From NCBI RefSeq assembly GCF_000447205.1, contig NZ_AUWY01000123.1, positions 1-64,000 of the forward strand: a DNA stretch of 64,000 nucleotides. The letters run 5' to 3'. Positions 1-8,558 of the stretch are shown one piece after another. Positions within the stretch are counted from its first letter, which is position 1. Each line of letters starts with the position of its first letter. A program made the position numbers and the translations under genes. Below the pieces are notes generated by a model that made no database searches, was not told the origin of the DNA, and was given only the letters and a program-made list of their open reading frames with translations. Source of the DNA: Sphingobium ummariense RL-3. Its GTDB lineage: Bacteria; Pseudomonadota; Alphaproteobacteria; Sphingomonadales; Sphingomonadaceae.

Positions 1-297
1 CCCCCGCACGATCAGCGCGGGCGGCGCGCCCTCCATCTGGTCGAGCAGGAAGGGATAGTCCGGGTCGCCCATCAGCAGGTAGCGCCCGCCGAGCTTCCGG
101 CTCGCCGCGATCTCCCTTTCGACCGTGGCTGCGTCGGCGACGCTCGCCTTGCCGCCGCCCCGCGCGGCGAGGTCGGGCAGCGCGCGCAGCGCCTCCCCCG
201 CCGTGCCGAAGCGCGCCAGCAGCTGGCGATAACTGACAGGACCGATGCGCGGGGAACGGATCAGCCGCAACCGATCGAACCGCTCCCGCTCGCTCAT
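1..297 (-). CDS. dprA: DNA processing protein DprA (C-terminal part outside window)
   Basis: Only the N-terminal 99 codons are in the window; the gene runs off the left edge. DprA loads RecA onto incoming single-stranded DNA during transformation. The visible translation begins MSERERFDRLRLIRSP, contains a helical region (YRQLLARFGTAGEAL) and reaches the family signature MGDPDYPFLLDQMEGAPPAL, which leads into the Rossmann-like domain. The ATG at 297-295 overlaps the plsY stop as ATGA, so the two genes are translationally coupled. The family match is clear, but completeness cannot be judged. Confidence 0.88.
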   Translation of the reverse strand, partial: MSERERFDRLRLIRSPRIGPVSYRQLLARFGTAGEALRALPDLAARGGGKASVADAATVEREIAASRKLGGRYLLMGDPDYPFLLDQMEGAPPALIVRG

Positions 298-911
298 TCG
301 GCGGCGGCGTCCCTGGACTTGCCGACCTTGGGTTCCTGGCCCTTCGCCAGCCGGGCGATGTTGGCCCGGTGCCGCCACAGCACGATCAGCGCCAGCGCCA
401 GCGTCACGGGCACGAGGTCGATCCGGCCAAAGGCCGCCATGGCGACCGGCGCGCTCACCGCTGCGGACATGCCGCCGACCGACGACCATTTCGTCCCGAA
501 CAGCGCGCCCAGCCATACGACCGCGAACACGATTCCGGCGGGCCAGTAGAGCGCCGTCACCACGCCCATCATCGTCGCCACGCCCTTGCCCCCGGCAAAG
601 CGCAGCCAGACCGGATAGCAATGGCCGATAAAGGCCATCGCCCCCGCCATCGGCCCGCCGCCGTCAACCAGCGCGGCGCCGATCAGCACCGCCGCCGCGC
701 CCTTCAGCAGGTCCAGCAGCAAGGTCGCGGCCGCCAGCCCCTTGCGCCCGGTGCGCAGCACGTTGGTCGCGCCGATATTGCCCGATCCGATCTGCCGCAG
801 GTCGCCCGCGCCCGTGACCCGGGTCAGGATCAGGCCGAAGGGAATGGAGCCGAGCAGATAGCCCAGCAGCAGGAGGGACGCAGGAAGGAGCCAGGGAGGA
901 ATCATGATCAA
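294..911 (-). CDS. plsY: Acyl-phosphate:glycerol-3-phosphate acyltransferase PlsY
   Basis: This inner-membrane enzyme moves an acyl group from acyl-phosphate to glycerol 3-phosphate, the first step of phospholipid synthesis (partner PlsX). The 205-residue length is typical. All three family motifs are visible: GSIPFG (21-26), GSGNIGATN (42-50) and HCYPVWLRFAGGKG (97-110), set among about five hydrophobic segments. The reading frame opens with two close Met codons (MIMIPP), so the start could be 911 or 905. It lies directly upstream of dprA with a 4-base overlap, an order common in proteobacteria. Confidence 0.95.
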   Translation of the reverse strand: MIMIPPWLLPASLLLLGYLLGSIPFGLILTRVTGAGDLRQIGSGNIGATNVLRTGRKGLAAATLLLDLLKGAAAVLIGAALVDGGGPMAGAMAFIGHCYPVWLRFAGGKGVATMMGVVTALYWPAGIVFAVVWLGALFGTKWSSVGGMSAAVSAPVAMAAFGRIDLVPVTLALALIVLWRHRANIARLAKGQEPKVGKSRDAAAE

Positions 912-980
912 ACCGCCAAAGCGATTTCGAGGCAGGCGGGAACCGCCTGCCGGTTAAGAAATCGCGACAAACCAATGACC

Positions 981-1017
981 CTGATCGGTCGATCGATGAA
1001 TCGGCTCGATCGATCAG
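981..1017 (-). terminator. Hairpin at the end of the acyltransferase gene
   Basis: CTGATCG plus TCGA, with a one-base mismatch between them, pairs with the mirrored arm ending CGATCAG. This gives an 11-pair stem with a loop of about 13 bases that overlaps the acyltransferase stop codon. No T-run follows, so it may be a weak or factor-assisted terminator, or only a chance GATC-rich palindrome. Confidence 0.3.
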
Positions 1018-2108
1018 GATTGCGGCGCGATCATAGCGGGAACGGCGCGGCGGGCAATGCCGAAGACGCGCGCCGAGAGCCATGAACGCAGCGGTCGCTC
1101 CACATGCCGCTCGACCGCCAGCGCGAACAGGAACAGGCCTCCGACGAAGGCCAGGCCCAGCATCGGCGAAGCGTGGACGTCCCACGCCCCCAGCGCCTTG
1201 GCCACGAACGCGGCGAAGGGAACCTGGAAAATATAGACGGGATAGGATGATCGCCCGAGGAGGATCGCGATCCGGCTTTCCCCTATGCCTGTCCGGCATC
1301 CCGCGCCGAGCAGGACTAGCAGTGGGCAGACCAGCATAGCCACCGTGAGGTCATAAACCGTCCGCGCGCCGCCCGAAACGTCCACAGCCAGCACGGCCAG
1401 CGTAAAAGCGCAGAGCAAGGGAAAGGACGGGCGCCATCGGACCGGCCCGACATGCGCGATCGCTATGCCCGCGCAAAAGGCGAACAGCGCCCGCGCCATC
1501 CCACCCGGCATCTGTCCCGCGCTGACGCCCAGGTTCAGCTGGCCGTAGTGCAAACCGGCGAACAGCATCGGCACGGCCGCGGCCGCCATCGTCCACCTCG
1601 TCCGGCGCGGATCTACGAAGGCTGCGCTGAAAGCGGCGAAACCCAGGCTCGCCCCGATTTCCAGCAGGATCGACCAGGCGACGAAGTTGAGTGGAAACAG
1701 GTCGTCCGACAGGCTCCATTCCAGCGGCAGGGGAAACAGCAGCAGGTTGGCGACGAACGACACAAGCCCATGGCCCTGAAGGTTGCTTTCTTCCCCCAGC
1801 AGCAGGACGTAGGCGAGGGCGCTGAGGCCGGAAACGAGATAGAGCGGATAGAGGCGCACGGTCCGCCGCAGCAGGAACGCGCCGATCCCCATGCCCTTCC
1901 GCAACCGGTCGGCATAGGCATGGAACAGCACGAAGCCGCTGATGCAGAAGAAGAGATCGACTGCGAGATAGGCGCTGGACATCACCGTCCCGCCGACGAA
2001 GGCCGGAACATGATAGATCGCCACCGCCAGCGCCGCGATGCCGCGCAGGCCATCGAGCGCCACGAACTGGTGGCGCCTCCCGCCGTCCCTGCCGATCGTC
2101 GAATGCAT
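1014..2108 (-). CDS. Acyltransferase-3 family membrane protein (OafA/YrhL-like)
   Basis: A 364-residue polytopic protein of the acyltransferase-3 family, which typically O-acetylates polysaccharides, lipids or other surface glycans. The N-terminus carries the family landmark FVALDGLRGIAALAVAIYH (residues 15-33), with the catalytic-type His in AIYH, followed by FFCISGFVLFHAY and RRTVRLYPLYL. About ten hydrophobic segments follow. It is transcribed away from murI and is separated from plsY by about 100 bases, so it is probably its own unit. The acceptor substrate cannot be read from the sequence, and no glycan cluster sits beside it. Confidence 0.85.
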   Translation of the reverse strand: MHSTIGRDGGRRHQFVALDGLRGIAALAVAIYHVPAFVGGTVMSSAYLAVDLFFCISGFVLFHAYADRLRKGMGIGAFLLRRTVRLYPLYLVSGLSALAYVLLLGEESNLQGHGLVSFVANLLLFPLPLEWSLSDDLFPLNFVAWSILLEIGASLGFAAFSAAFVDPRRTRWTMAAAAVPMLFAGLHYGQLNLGVSAGQMPGGMARALFAFCAGIAIAHVGPVRWRPSFPLLCAFTLAVLAVDVSGGARTVYDLTVAMLVCPLLVLLGAGCRTGIGESRIAILLGRSSYPVYIFQVPFAAFVAKALGAWDVHASPMLGLAFVGGLFLFALAVERHVERPLRSWLSARVFGIARRAVPAMIAPQS

Positions 2109-2232
2109 CCGTTCTCACCCCGCCCCTCCACCTAGCCCAGGCAGGGTTAATTTCCGGTAGTGCCCTATGCCACCGGTCCAGGCCGGCTGCCATGGCCCCG
2201 GCTTGACAGGTCCGTTATCGACCGCGACATGA

Positions 2233-3045
2233 ATGCCGATAATGACGGTCGCTTCGGACGCTCCCATCCTCTTCTTCGATTCCGGTGTCGGCGGGCTCTC
2301 GATCCTCGCGCCGGCCCGCATCGCCCTGCCGACTGCGCCGATCGTCTATGCCGCCGACAGCGCCGGCTTCCCCTATGGCACCAAGAGCGAGGCGGAGATC
2401 GCCGCCCGCGTTCCTGCCCTGCTCGGCCGGCTGGTGGAGCGCTATCGCCCTCGCCTTGCCGTCATCGCCTGCAACACCGCCTCGACCATCGCCCTCCAGC
2501 ATGTCCGCGCGGCGCTCGACATTCCGGTCGCCGGCACCGTGCCCGCGATCAAACCCGCCGCGCTCCAGTCGAAGAGCCGGGTCTTCGGCGTGCTCGGCAC
2601 CGACGCCACGGTGCGCCAGCCCTATGTCGATCGTCTGGCGGCGGAACATGGCGCGGACTGCACCGTGCTGCGCCACGGCTCGGCCGCGCTGGTGCAACTG
2701 GCCGAGGCGAAACTGCGCGGCGAGCCGCTCGACCCCGCCGTGGCGCGCGACGCGCTTTCGGGCCTGCTCAATCAGCCGGGCGGCGACCGGATGGACACGG
2801 TGGTCCTCGCCTGCACCCATTTCCCGCTGGTGGAGGCGGAGCTGGCAGCCGCCGCGCCCCGTCCGCTGGCCTTTCTCCATGGTGGCGAAGGGATCGCCCG
2901 GCGCATCGCCTGGCTGACCCAGGGCCAGGACTGGCCCGCCTCGCCAGCACCCGGAACCGCCGTCTTCACTCGGCTGGACCAGGGGATCGAACTCTTGCGT
3001 CCCGCCCTCGCCGGCTACGGACTCGCCCGGATCGAAGCGCTCTGA
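2233..3045 (+). CDS. murI: Glutamate racemase
   Basis: Interconverts L- and D-glutamate in the cytoplasm to supply peptidoglycan synthesis, without a cofactor. Landmarks are FFDSGVGGLS (14-23), the first catalytic cysteine in ACNTAST (Cys80) and the second in ACTHFPL (Cys194). At 270 residues it is complete. The start could be the Met at 2233 or the one at 2242 (MTVASDAP); neither has a good ribosome binding site. It stands alone between the divergent acyltransferase and hemA. Confidence 0.95.
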   Translation: MPIMTVASDAPILFFDSGVGGLSILAPARIALPTAPIVYAADSAGFPYGTKSEAEIAARVPALLGRLVERYRPRLAVIACNTASTIALQHVRAALDIPVAGTVPAIKPAALQSKSRVFGVLGTDATVRQPYVDRLAAEHGADCTVLRHGSAALVQLAEAKLRGEPLDPAVARDALSGLLNQPGGDRMDTVVLACTHFPLVEAELAAAAPRPLAFLHGGEGIARRIAWLTQGQDWPASPAPGTAVFTRLDQGIELLRPALAGYGLARIEAL

Positions 3046-3211
3046 AAGGGTGGGCCATTTGTCCAATGGCGCGCTGCGTCGATCACCCCGATAGGTATTT
3101 CTCCTGAAGGTTGCGAACGGTTATCGCTGGTAATGCTCTCCTCGCGCCTGTAAATGCCCGCTTGAGAGAGAGGGTGGCGCGCAGGGCGCGGCAAACGGAA
3201 CGGAAGCGCGA

Positions 3212-4438
3212 GTGAACTACAAGCATATCTTCGCCCAGGCGATCGACCGGCTCCACAGCGAGGGCCGCTACCGGGTCTTCATCGACATCCTGCGCAACAA
3301 GGGCGCCTATCCCAACGCCCGCTGCTTCCACGGCCATAACGGCCCCAAGCCGATCACCGTCTGGTGCTCCAACGACTATCTCGCCATGGGACAGCATCCC
3401 AAGGTGATCGCCGCGATGGAGGAAGCCCTCCATGACGTCGGCGCCGGTTCGGGCGGCACCCGCAACATCGGCGGCAACACCCATTATCATGTCGACCTGG
3501 AGGCAGAGCTCGCCGACCTGCACGGCAAGGAAGCGGCGCTGCTCTTCACCTCGGGCTATGTCTCGAACGAGGCGACGCTCTCCACTCTCGCCAAGCTGCT
3601 GCCGGGCTGCATCGTCTTCTCCGACGAACTGAACCACGCCTCGATGATCGCGGGCATCCGCAATTCGGGTTGCGAGAAGCGCGTCTTCCGCCACAACGAC
3701 GTCGATCACCTGCGCGAACTGCTCGCGGCCGAGGATCCCGACACGCCCAAGCTGATCGCGTTCGAAAGCGTCTATTCGATGGACGGCGACGTCGCGCCGA
3801 TCGCCGCGCTGTGCGACCTGGCCGACGAGTTCAATGCCCTCACCTATCTGGACGAGGTCCACGCCGTCGGCATGTACGGCCCGCGCGGCGGCGGCATTTC
3901 GGAGCGGGACGAGGTGGCGGACCGCGTCACCATCATCGAAGGCACGCTGGGCAAGGCGTTCGGCGTCATGGGCGGCTATATCGCGGCCGACCAGATGATC
4001 GTCGACGTAATCCGCAGCTATGCCCCCGGCTTCATCTTCACCACCTCGCTCTCGCCCGTGCTGGTCGCCGGCGTGCTGGCGAGCGTGCGCCACCTCAAGG
4101 GGTCGAGCGAGGAGCGCGAGGGCCAGCAGGCGTCGGCCGCCCTGCTCAAGCAGCTCATGCGTGACGCCGGCCTGCCAGTGATGGACTCGGTCACGCATAT
4201 CGTGCCGCTGATGGTCGGCGATCCGGTCAAGGCCAAGCGGATCAGCGATATCCTGCTTGCCGAATATGGCGCCTATGTGCAGCCGATCAACTATCCCACC
4301 GTTCCCCGCGGAACGGAGCGGCTGCGCTTCACCCCGGGTCCGGCGCATACGCCGGAGATGATGCAGGATCTGGTGAACGCGCTGGTGGAAATCTGGGATC
4401 GGCTGGAACTGGAGCTGATGGAACGCGCTGCGGCCTGA
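3212..4438 (+). CDS. hemA: 5-aminolevulinate synthase
   Basis: Condenses glycine and succinyl-CoA to 5-aminolevulinate, the first step of the C4 (Shemin) heme pathway, which is a hallmark of alphaproteobacteria. The PLP-binding lysine is Lys248 in [10 protein letters not shown]. Other landmarks are SNDYLAMG (53-60), [12 protein letters not shown] (77-88) and the PLP-contacting [10 protein letters not shown] (211-220). The start is a GTG ([12 protein letters not shown]) with a weak upstream purine stretch. The 408-residue length matches the family. The following gene is convergent. Confidence 0.97.
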   Translation: MNYKHIFAQAIDRLHSEGRYRVFIDILRNKGAYPNARCFHGHNGPKPITVWCSNDYLAMGQHPKVIAAMEEALHDVGAGSGGTRNIGGNTHYHVDLEAELADLHGKEAALLFTSGYVSNEATLSTLAKLLPGCIVFSDELNHASMIAGIRNSGCEKRVFRHNDVDHLRELLAAEDPDTPKLIAFESVYSMDGDVAPIAALCDLADEFNALTYLDEVHAVGMYGPRGGGISERDEVADRVTIIEGTLGKAFGVMGGYIAADQMIVDVIRSYAPGFIFTTSLSPVLVAGVLASVRHLKGSSEEREGQQASAALLKQLMRDAGLPVMDSVTHIVPLMVGDPVKAKRISDILLAEYGAYVQPINYPTVPRGTERLRFTPGPAHTPEMMQDLVNALVEIWDRLELELMERAAA

Positions 4439-4447
4439 CGCTTCGGC

Positions 4448-5368
4448 TCAGCCGCTGCGGGTACGGTTATAGTAAATGGAAAGCCCGCTCAGCGATCCGT
4501 TGCGCGTCTGGAACAGCTGGCTCGGCGTCTGTTGCAACAGCAGCCGCAACTTGCCCTTCCCTTCGAAGGCGGCGCGGAACACCGGCTCCAGGTGCCGGCT
4601 GGCGATCCGTTCGAACGCCCATCCGCACAGATAGATTCCATCCCAGGCGGTGAAGGTCAGCGTCACCGCCGCGCTGTACCGCCCCAGCAGGGTGGCGAAC
4701 ATCTCCTCCAACTCGCTTCCTGCCAGCGGCCGGTGCAGCGAATGGCCGTCCATCAGGTCGAACAGGATGTGCTCATAGGATAGGTCGCCATGGCGGGCGA
4801 TGCACGCCTTTGCCATCGCCCAGTCGTCCTCGCTCTGGACGGCGAAGGGGGTATGCCCCGCTTCGCTTTCGATGATTTTCAGAAAGCCGTCACGCCGGTC
4901 CACGCAGGCCGCGCCCAGCCCGCCACGCCAGGCCGAGATGATCGCGTGCCGCCCCTTCTCGGACCGCGCTTGGTCGAGCGCCGAGCCGAAGGGCACGGCC
5001 TTGGGGCAGTCCGCCGTCGCCCATGCTGTTGCGGCCACATCGTTCAGCACGATCGGCTCGCCACCCGTCACGGCGCGCAGGCCCGACATGGAAATGAACC
5101 AACGCCCGTTGGTGGTCCGCACCGTCGTGCCGTTCACCGCGCCAGCGATGGACATGAACAGCCGACTGTCCCGCAGGCTCAGCCCGTGCATGGCCGCATA
5201 GCGCATCAGCGCGTCCGTAAATGTCGGACAATCCCCGGCGCCGAAGCGTTCGATCCCATGCACTTGCCCGGGCGTGATTGAAGGCAGGGCGAACTCCACC
5301 CCATCGGATCCGACGCAGGCCAGTATCGCCGGATTTCCCTGCCCTATGGACACTATCGCCGGCCGCAC
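4448..5368 (-). CDS. Degenerate glucokinase-like protein (ASKHA fold)
   Basis: A 306-residue protein that lines up with bacterial glucokinase over its length: FPTLEDAL-like CPTFTDALMRYAA, an AGPV-like segment SIAGAVNG, TNGRWFIS, the catalytic-type LNDVAATAWA and a late EAGH segment. Two nucleotide-binding elements are altered. The N-terminal phosphate loop DIGGT is replaced by SIGQGN, and the GPGTGLG loop reads AWRGGLGAA. The sequence therefore looks like a glucokinase relative that may have lost or changed catalysis. It faces hemA convergently and has no sugar genes nearby. Function is unassigned. Confidence 0.6.
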   Translation of the reverse strand: MRPAIVSIGQGNPAILACVGSDGVEFALPSITPGQVHGIERFGAGDCPTFTDALMRYAAMHGLSLRDSRLFMSIAGAVNGTTVRTTNGRWFISMSGLRAVTGGEPIVLNDVAATAWATADCPKAVPFGSALDQARSEKGRHAIISAWRGGLGAACVDRRDGFLKIIESEAGHTPFAVQSEDDWAMAKACIARHGDLSYEHILFDLMDGHSLHRPLAGSELEEMFATLLGRYSAAVTLTFTAWDGIYLCGWAFERIASRHLEPVFRAAFEGKGKLRLLLQQTPSQLFQTRNGSLSGLSIYYNRTRSG

Positions 5369-5516
5369 TGGCCACCCTCCCCCTGTTGCCGGCTATATGG
5401 CCGGGTAAGGGATGTGTAGCGATATCACCAGCCAAGGCAAATTGTTACAGCATAATGTATGGGAAATGCCGGTCGGATCATGATCTCGATTCAGGTCAGT
5501 TGGAAAGCGCCTGGCT

Positions 5517-6203
5517 TCAGGTCGCGGCGATCCGAGGGGTATCGGAAAGGATCAGCGTGCTCCGCACCGTATAGCCCCGATAGAGCGAGCGGTTCTCGCA
5601 TCGGCCACCCCAATCGCGGGCGACGGCCTCCACGGCCGCGTTCATGTTCCGCCGCGGCGATACATGGAATTGCCCAAGCCATCCGAACAGCGCTCGCTTC
5701 CAGATTGCCGGCAACCCTTCCTGCTGCCCGAAATCGACGACCTCCAGCCGCCCGCCCGGCGAGACGCAGCGCGCAGCCTGGCGCAGCGCCGCCTCCCATG
5801 CGGGGATCATCGACAGCGCATAGCTGATGAACACCCGGTCGAAGGTCGAGTGGCCGAACAATGCCTGCGGATCGAAGTCGCAGGCGTCGCCCTGCGCCAG
5901 CACGACACGCCCGGTCATGCCGGCCTTCGCGACGGAGGCCCGCGCCGTTTCCAGCATCGCTTCCGAAATGTCGACGCCATACAGCCTCGCCCCTGGCCAG
6001 GCGTTGCCGGCGGCGATCAGGTTGCGCCCGGTGCCGCAGCCGATCTCCAGCACCGTCCCGCCGGGCGGTGGGGCGAGGTCGGCGATCAGCCCGTCGCGGC
6101 CGAGCAGATAATATTTGCGGGTCAGGTCATAGATATGGCGCTGATAGCGATAGACGCCGTCCATCAACCCGCCATGGCCCCCCGCCGCTGCCCCGGCCGT
6201 CAC
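5517..6203 (-). CDS. btaB: SAM-dependent methyltransferase BtaB (betaine lipid synthesis)
   Basis: Likely N-methylates diacylglyceryl-homoserine three times to give the betaine lipid DGTS. The N-terminal YRYQRHIYDLTRKYYLLGRD is characteristic of BtaB, followed by the SAM motif VLEIGCGTGRN and GVDISEAML. The GTG at 6203 is preferred because AAGGA sits six bases upstream and it begins two bases after the btaA stop (228 residues). The alternative ATG at 6164 gives 215 residues with a weaker site. It forms an operon with btaA, and that pairing is the main reason for the assignment. Confidence 0.85.
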   Translation of the reverse strand: MTAGAAAGGHGGLMDGVYRYQRHIYDLTRKYYLLGRDGLIADLAPPPGGTVLEIGCGTGRNLIAAGNAWPGARLYGVDISEAMLETARASVAKAGMTGRVVLAQGDACDFDPQALFGHSTFDRVFISYALSMIPAWEAALRQAARCVSPGGRLEVVDFGQQEGLPAIWKRALFGWLGQFHVSPRRNMNAAVEAVARDWGGRCENRSLYRGYTVRSTLILSDTPRIAAT

Positions 6204-6205
6204 GC

Positions 6206-7420
6206 TCAATCCTTCAGCACATAGAGGTGGACGCCGCCATAGATGGCCGATCGGTCGCGCGCGGTATAATCCTTCGACGCCTCGGCCTGATAGGCCCAGC
6301 GGCCCAGCACCTCGTCCTTCACGCGACCCGGCAGGATGCTGGGCTCGCCCGCGGTGCGGAACAGCACCCGGGCGCCCGGCTTGGCCGTCCGCGTGATCTG
6401 CCCCCACAACGCGTTGAGCTGGTCGTCGTCCATCCAGTCCTGGGCGTCGAGCAGGATGTAGCGGTCGGCCGACTGCGCCGGCTGCGACGCCAGGAAATCG
6501 GTGAAGTTGACGTGGCGCACGTCCACCCGGTCCACCCGGTCGACCACCGCCTTGTGGTTGCCTGCCTGCAGATAGGGCGGCAGCGGCCCTTCCCCGCCGG
6601 CATAGCCGCGACCGAAGGCCTGCACCGCGAAATAATTGTCCTTGAGGTCGAAGTCGCAGGCCAGCTTCTCCAGCCGCGCCTTCAGCACGCCGTTCATCCG
6701 CTCGTCGCCGGCCAGCGCCTCGAACTGCGCGGGCGGGATGCCCAGGCCGAACAGCGAGGCGGGCTGGCTGGTAAGCCACCGGGTGAAGGGGCTGTCGAAC
6801 ACCGGCGCGAGTTCCGCCTCGAAGATCGCGCGCTGCTCCTCGCGCGACTGCGCGTCCAGCATCCGCTTCGGGTTCACCCCGTGCAGCCGCGCCAGCAGGT
6901 GCGCCGCGCCGATGAAACTGCCGAGCAGCCCATGCTTGTAGATACCGCGCGCGAAGCCGCCGATGCGGCGGCGGCCGATCAGGTCGCGCCCTTCCCAGTA
7001 GCGCCGCGTCGCCTCGTCCAGATGCGGCGCGACGAAGCTGCGATAGGCCGCGACGTTCAGCTTGCTGTCCGCCTGCGCGAAGAAGCGATGGAAGCGCGCA
7101 TGGTCGGGCAGGGTCTTGGCCGCCGTCAGCTTCAGCCTGTTGAGCGCGATATGCGCGGTGTTGAGGTCGACCGCGGTGATCTTCGCCGGGTCGGCGGTCA
7201 GGTAGGACAGCACGTTGCAACCGCCCGAAGCGATGGTGACCACATGGGAGTCAGGCGTGATCGCCAGCGCTTCCATGTCGACTTCGGGATCTTCCCAGAT
7301 CTGGGCATAGACCAGGCCCCGGAAGGCGAAGGTGAAAGCGCGCTCCAGCAGGCCCTGCCGGGAAAGATGCCGGTGCCGGTGCACCGCCTGCGCCACGCCC
7401 TTATGTGCCGAAGAAGCCAT
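6206..7420 (-). CDS. btaA: SAM:diacylglycerol 3-amino-3-carboxypropyltransferase BtaA
   Basis: A 404-residue DUF3419/BtaA-family protein. The family moves the aminocarboxypropyl group of SAM onto diacylglycerol, making diacylglyceryl-homoserine at the membrane. Visible landmarks are FRGLVYAQIWEDPEVDMEAL near the N-terminus, the SAM-fold segment VVTIASGGCNVLSYL with AVDLN, and the C-terminal RYILLDAQDWMDD and RVLFRTAGEPS. It is the first gene of the btaA-btaB operon. In other alphaproteobacteria the pair is induced by phosphate limitation; no clear Pho box is visible upstream. Confidence 0.88.
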   Translation of the reverse strand: MASSAHKGVAQAVHRHRHLSRQGLLERAFTFAFRGLVYAQIWEDPEVDMEALAITPDSHVVTIASGGCNVLSYLTADPAKITAVDLNTAHIALNRLKLTAAKTLPDHARFHRFFAQADSKLNVAAYRSFVAPHLDEATRRYWEGRDLIGRRRIGGFARGIYKHGLLGSFIGAAHLLARLHGVNPKRMLDAQSREEQRAIFEAELAPVFDSPFTRWLTSQPASLFGLGIPPAQFEALAGDERMNGVLKARLEKLACDFDLKDNYFAVQAFGRGYAGGEGPLPPYLQAGNHKAVVDRVDRVDVRHVNFTDFLASQPAQSADRYILLDAQDWMDDDQLNALWGQITRTAKPGARVLFRTAGEPSILPGRVKDEVLGRWAYQAEASKDYTARDRSAIYGGVHLYVLKD

Positions 7421-7559
7421 GTTCTACCCTTTGGTCCGCTCGATGGATCGCGTGGCCATAGGGCAATGGCGTGTCGCGGGCATGACGGACGCGTTACGAT
7501 CCGGTGACGATGCGACCGGACTTGCGGAACCGCGGGCGCCGGTCCCATCTTATGCCTGC

Positions 7560-8558
7560 ATGTCCGCCCAGCACTGGATCGAGCCGCATCCGACCGGCAT
7601 CTACGTCCGCCCCGCCGACGCCTGGATCGATCCATCCACGCCCCGCGATCGGGCGCTGGTGACGCACGGCCATGCCGATCACGCGCGCGGGGGCCACGGC
7701 CATGTCTGGGCGACGCGCGAGACGCTGGCGATCATGGCGCTGCGCTACGGCACGGCGTCGGGCACGGCGGTCGATTATGGCGAGGAAATGCGGATCGGCG
7801 GGGTGACGATCCGTTACGTGCCCGCCGGCCATGTGCTCGGCTCGGCGCAGATCGTACTCGATCATGCGGGCGAGCGCGTGGTCGTGACCGGCGACTACAA
7901 GCGCCGGCCCGACCCCACCTGCACCCCGTTCGAGCCGGTGCCCTGCGACATCTTCGTGACGGAGGCGACCTTCGGCCTGCCCGTCTTCCGCCATCCCGAT
8001 ACCGGCAGCGAAGTCGACCGGCTGCTCGGCGCGCTCCACGCCCATCCCGACCGCTGCGTGCTGGTCGGCGCCTATGCGCTCGGCAAGGCGCAGCGCGTCA
8101 TCACCGAATTGCGGGCGCGGGGCCATCGCGATCCGATCTATATCCACGGCGCGCTGGAGCGCATGTGCGCGCTTTACCAGGACTTCGGCGTAGAGTTGGG
8201 CGAACTGCGCGCGGCGACCGGCGTGCCGGCGAAGGAGATGCGCGGCCATATCGTGATCGCGCCGCCTTCCGCACTCAACGACCGCTGGAGCCGCCGCCTG
8301 CCCGATCCCATCACCGCCATGGCCTCGGGCTGGATGCGCGTGCGCCAGCGCGCCCGACAGAAGAATGTCGAGCTGCCGCTGGTCATCTCCGACCATGCCG
8401 ACTGGGACGAACTGACGGATACCATCGCGGAACTGGCCCCGACGGAGACCTGGATCACCCACGGGCGGGAGGAAGCGCTGCTCCACTGGTGCATGACCCG
8501 CCAGATGCGCGCCCGCGCGCTGGCGCTGGTCGGGCGGGAAGACGAGGACGAGGGATGA
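7560..8558 (+). CDS. Ligase-associated DNA exonuclease (metallo-beta-lactamase/beta-CASP fold)
   Basis: A 332-residue protein of the mRNA 3'-end-processing/SNM1-like nuclease group that is repeatedly coded next to ATP-dependent DNA ligases. The metal-binding THGHADH motif is at residues 35-41, and later histidine landmarks include PAGHVLGSAQI and SDHADW. The Met at 7560 (MSAQHWIEPHPTG) gives the family's normal N-terminus; the frame is open further upstream but the extra residues do not look conserved. The stop overlaps the ligase start as ATGA, so the two are translationally coupled and probably act together in DNA end repair. Confidence 0.88.
   Translation: MSAQHWIEPHPTGIYVRPADAWIDPSTPRDRALVTHGHADHARGGHGHVWATRETLAIMALRYGTASGTAVDYGEEMRIGGVTIRYVPAGHVLGSAQIVLDHAGERVVVTGDYKRRPDPTCTPFEPVPCDIFVTEATFGLPVFRHPDTGSEVDRLLGALHAHPDRCVLVGAYALGKAQRVITELRARGHRDPIYIHGALERMCALYQDFGVELGELRAATGVPAKEMRGHIVIAPPSALNDRWSRRLPDPITAMASGWMRVRQRARQKNVELPLVISDHADWDELTDTIAELAPTETWITHGREEALLHWCMTRQMRARALALVGREDEDEG

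Noticed and set aside
2203..2232. TTGACA at 2203-2208 as a -35 box for murI
   Set aside because: At the right distance there is only GACATG, which is a poor -10 box and touches the murI start; a leaderless transcript would be needed.
3083..4348. Long open frame on the minus strand across hemA
   Set aside because: It is the antisense of a well-conserved hemA; GC-rich codon bias keeps the opposite strand open, and its translation (many His/Arg/Asp) resembles no family.
6204..7220. Extension of btaB upstream as one very long protein over btaA
   Set aside because: The upstream part is Arg/Ala-rich and lies in a different frame from the conserved btaA; the conserved btaB sequence begins near 6203.
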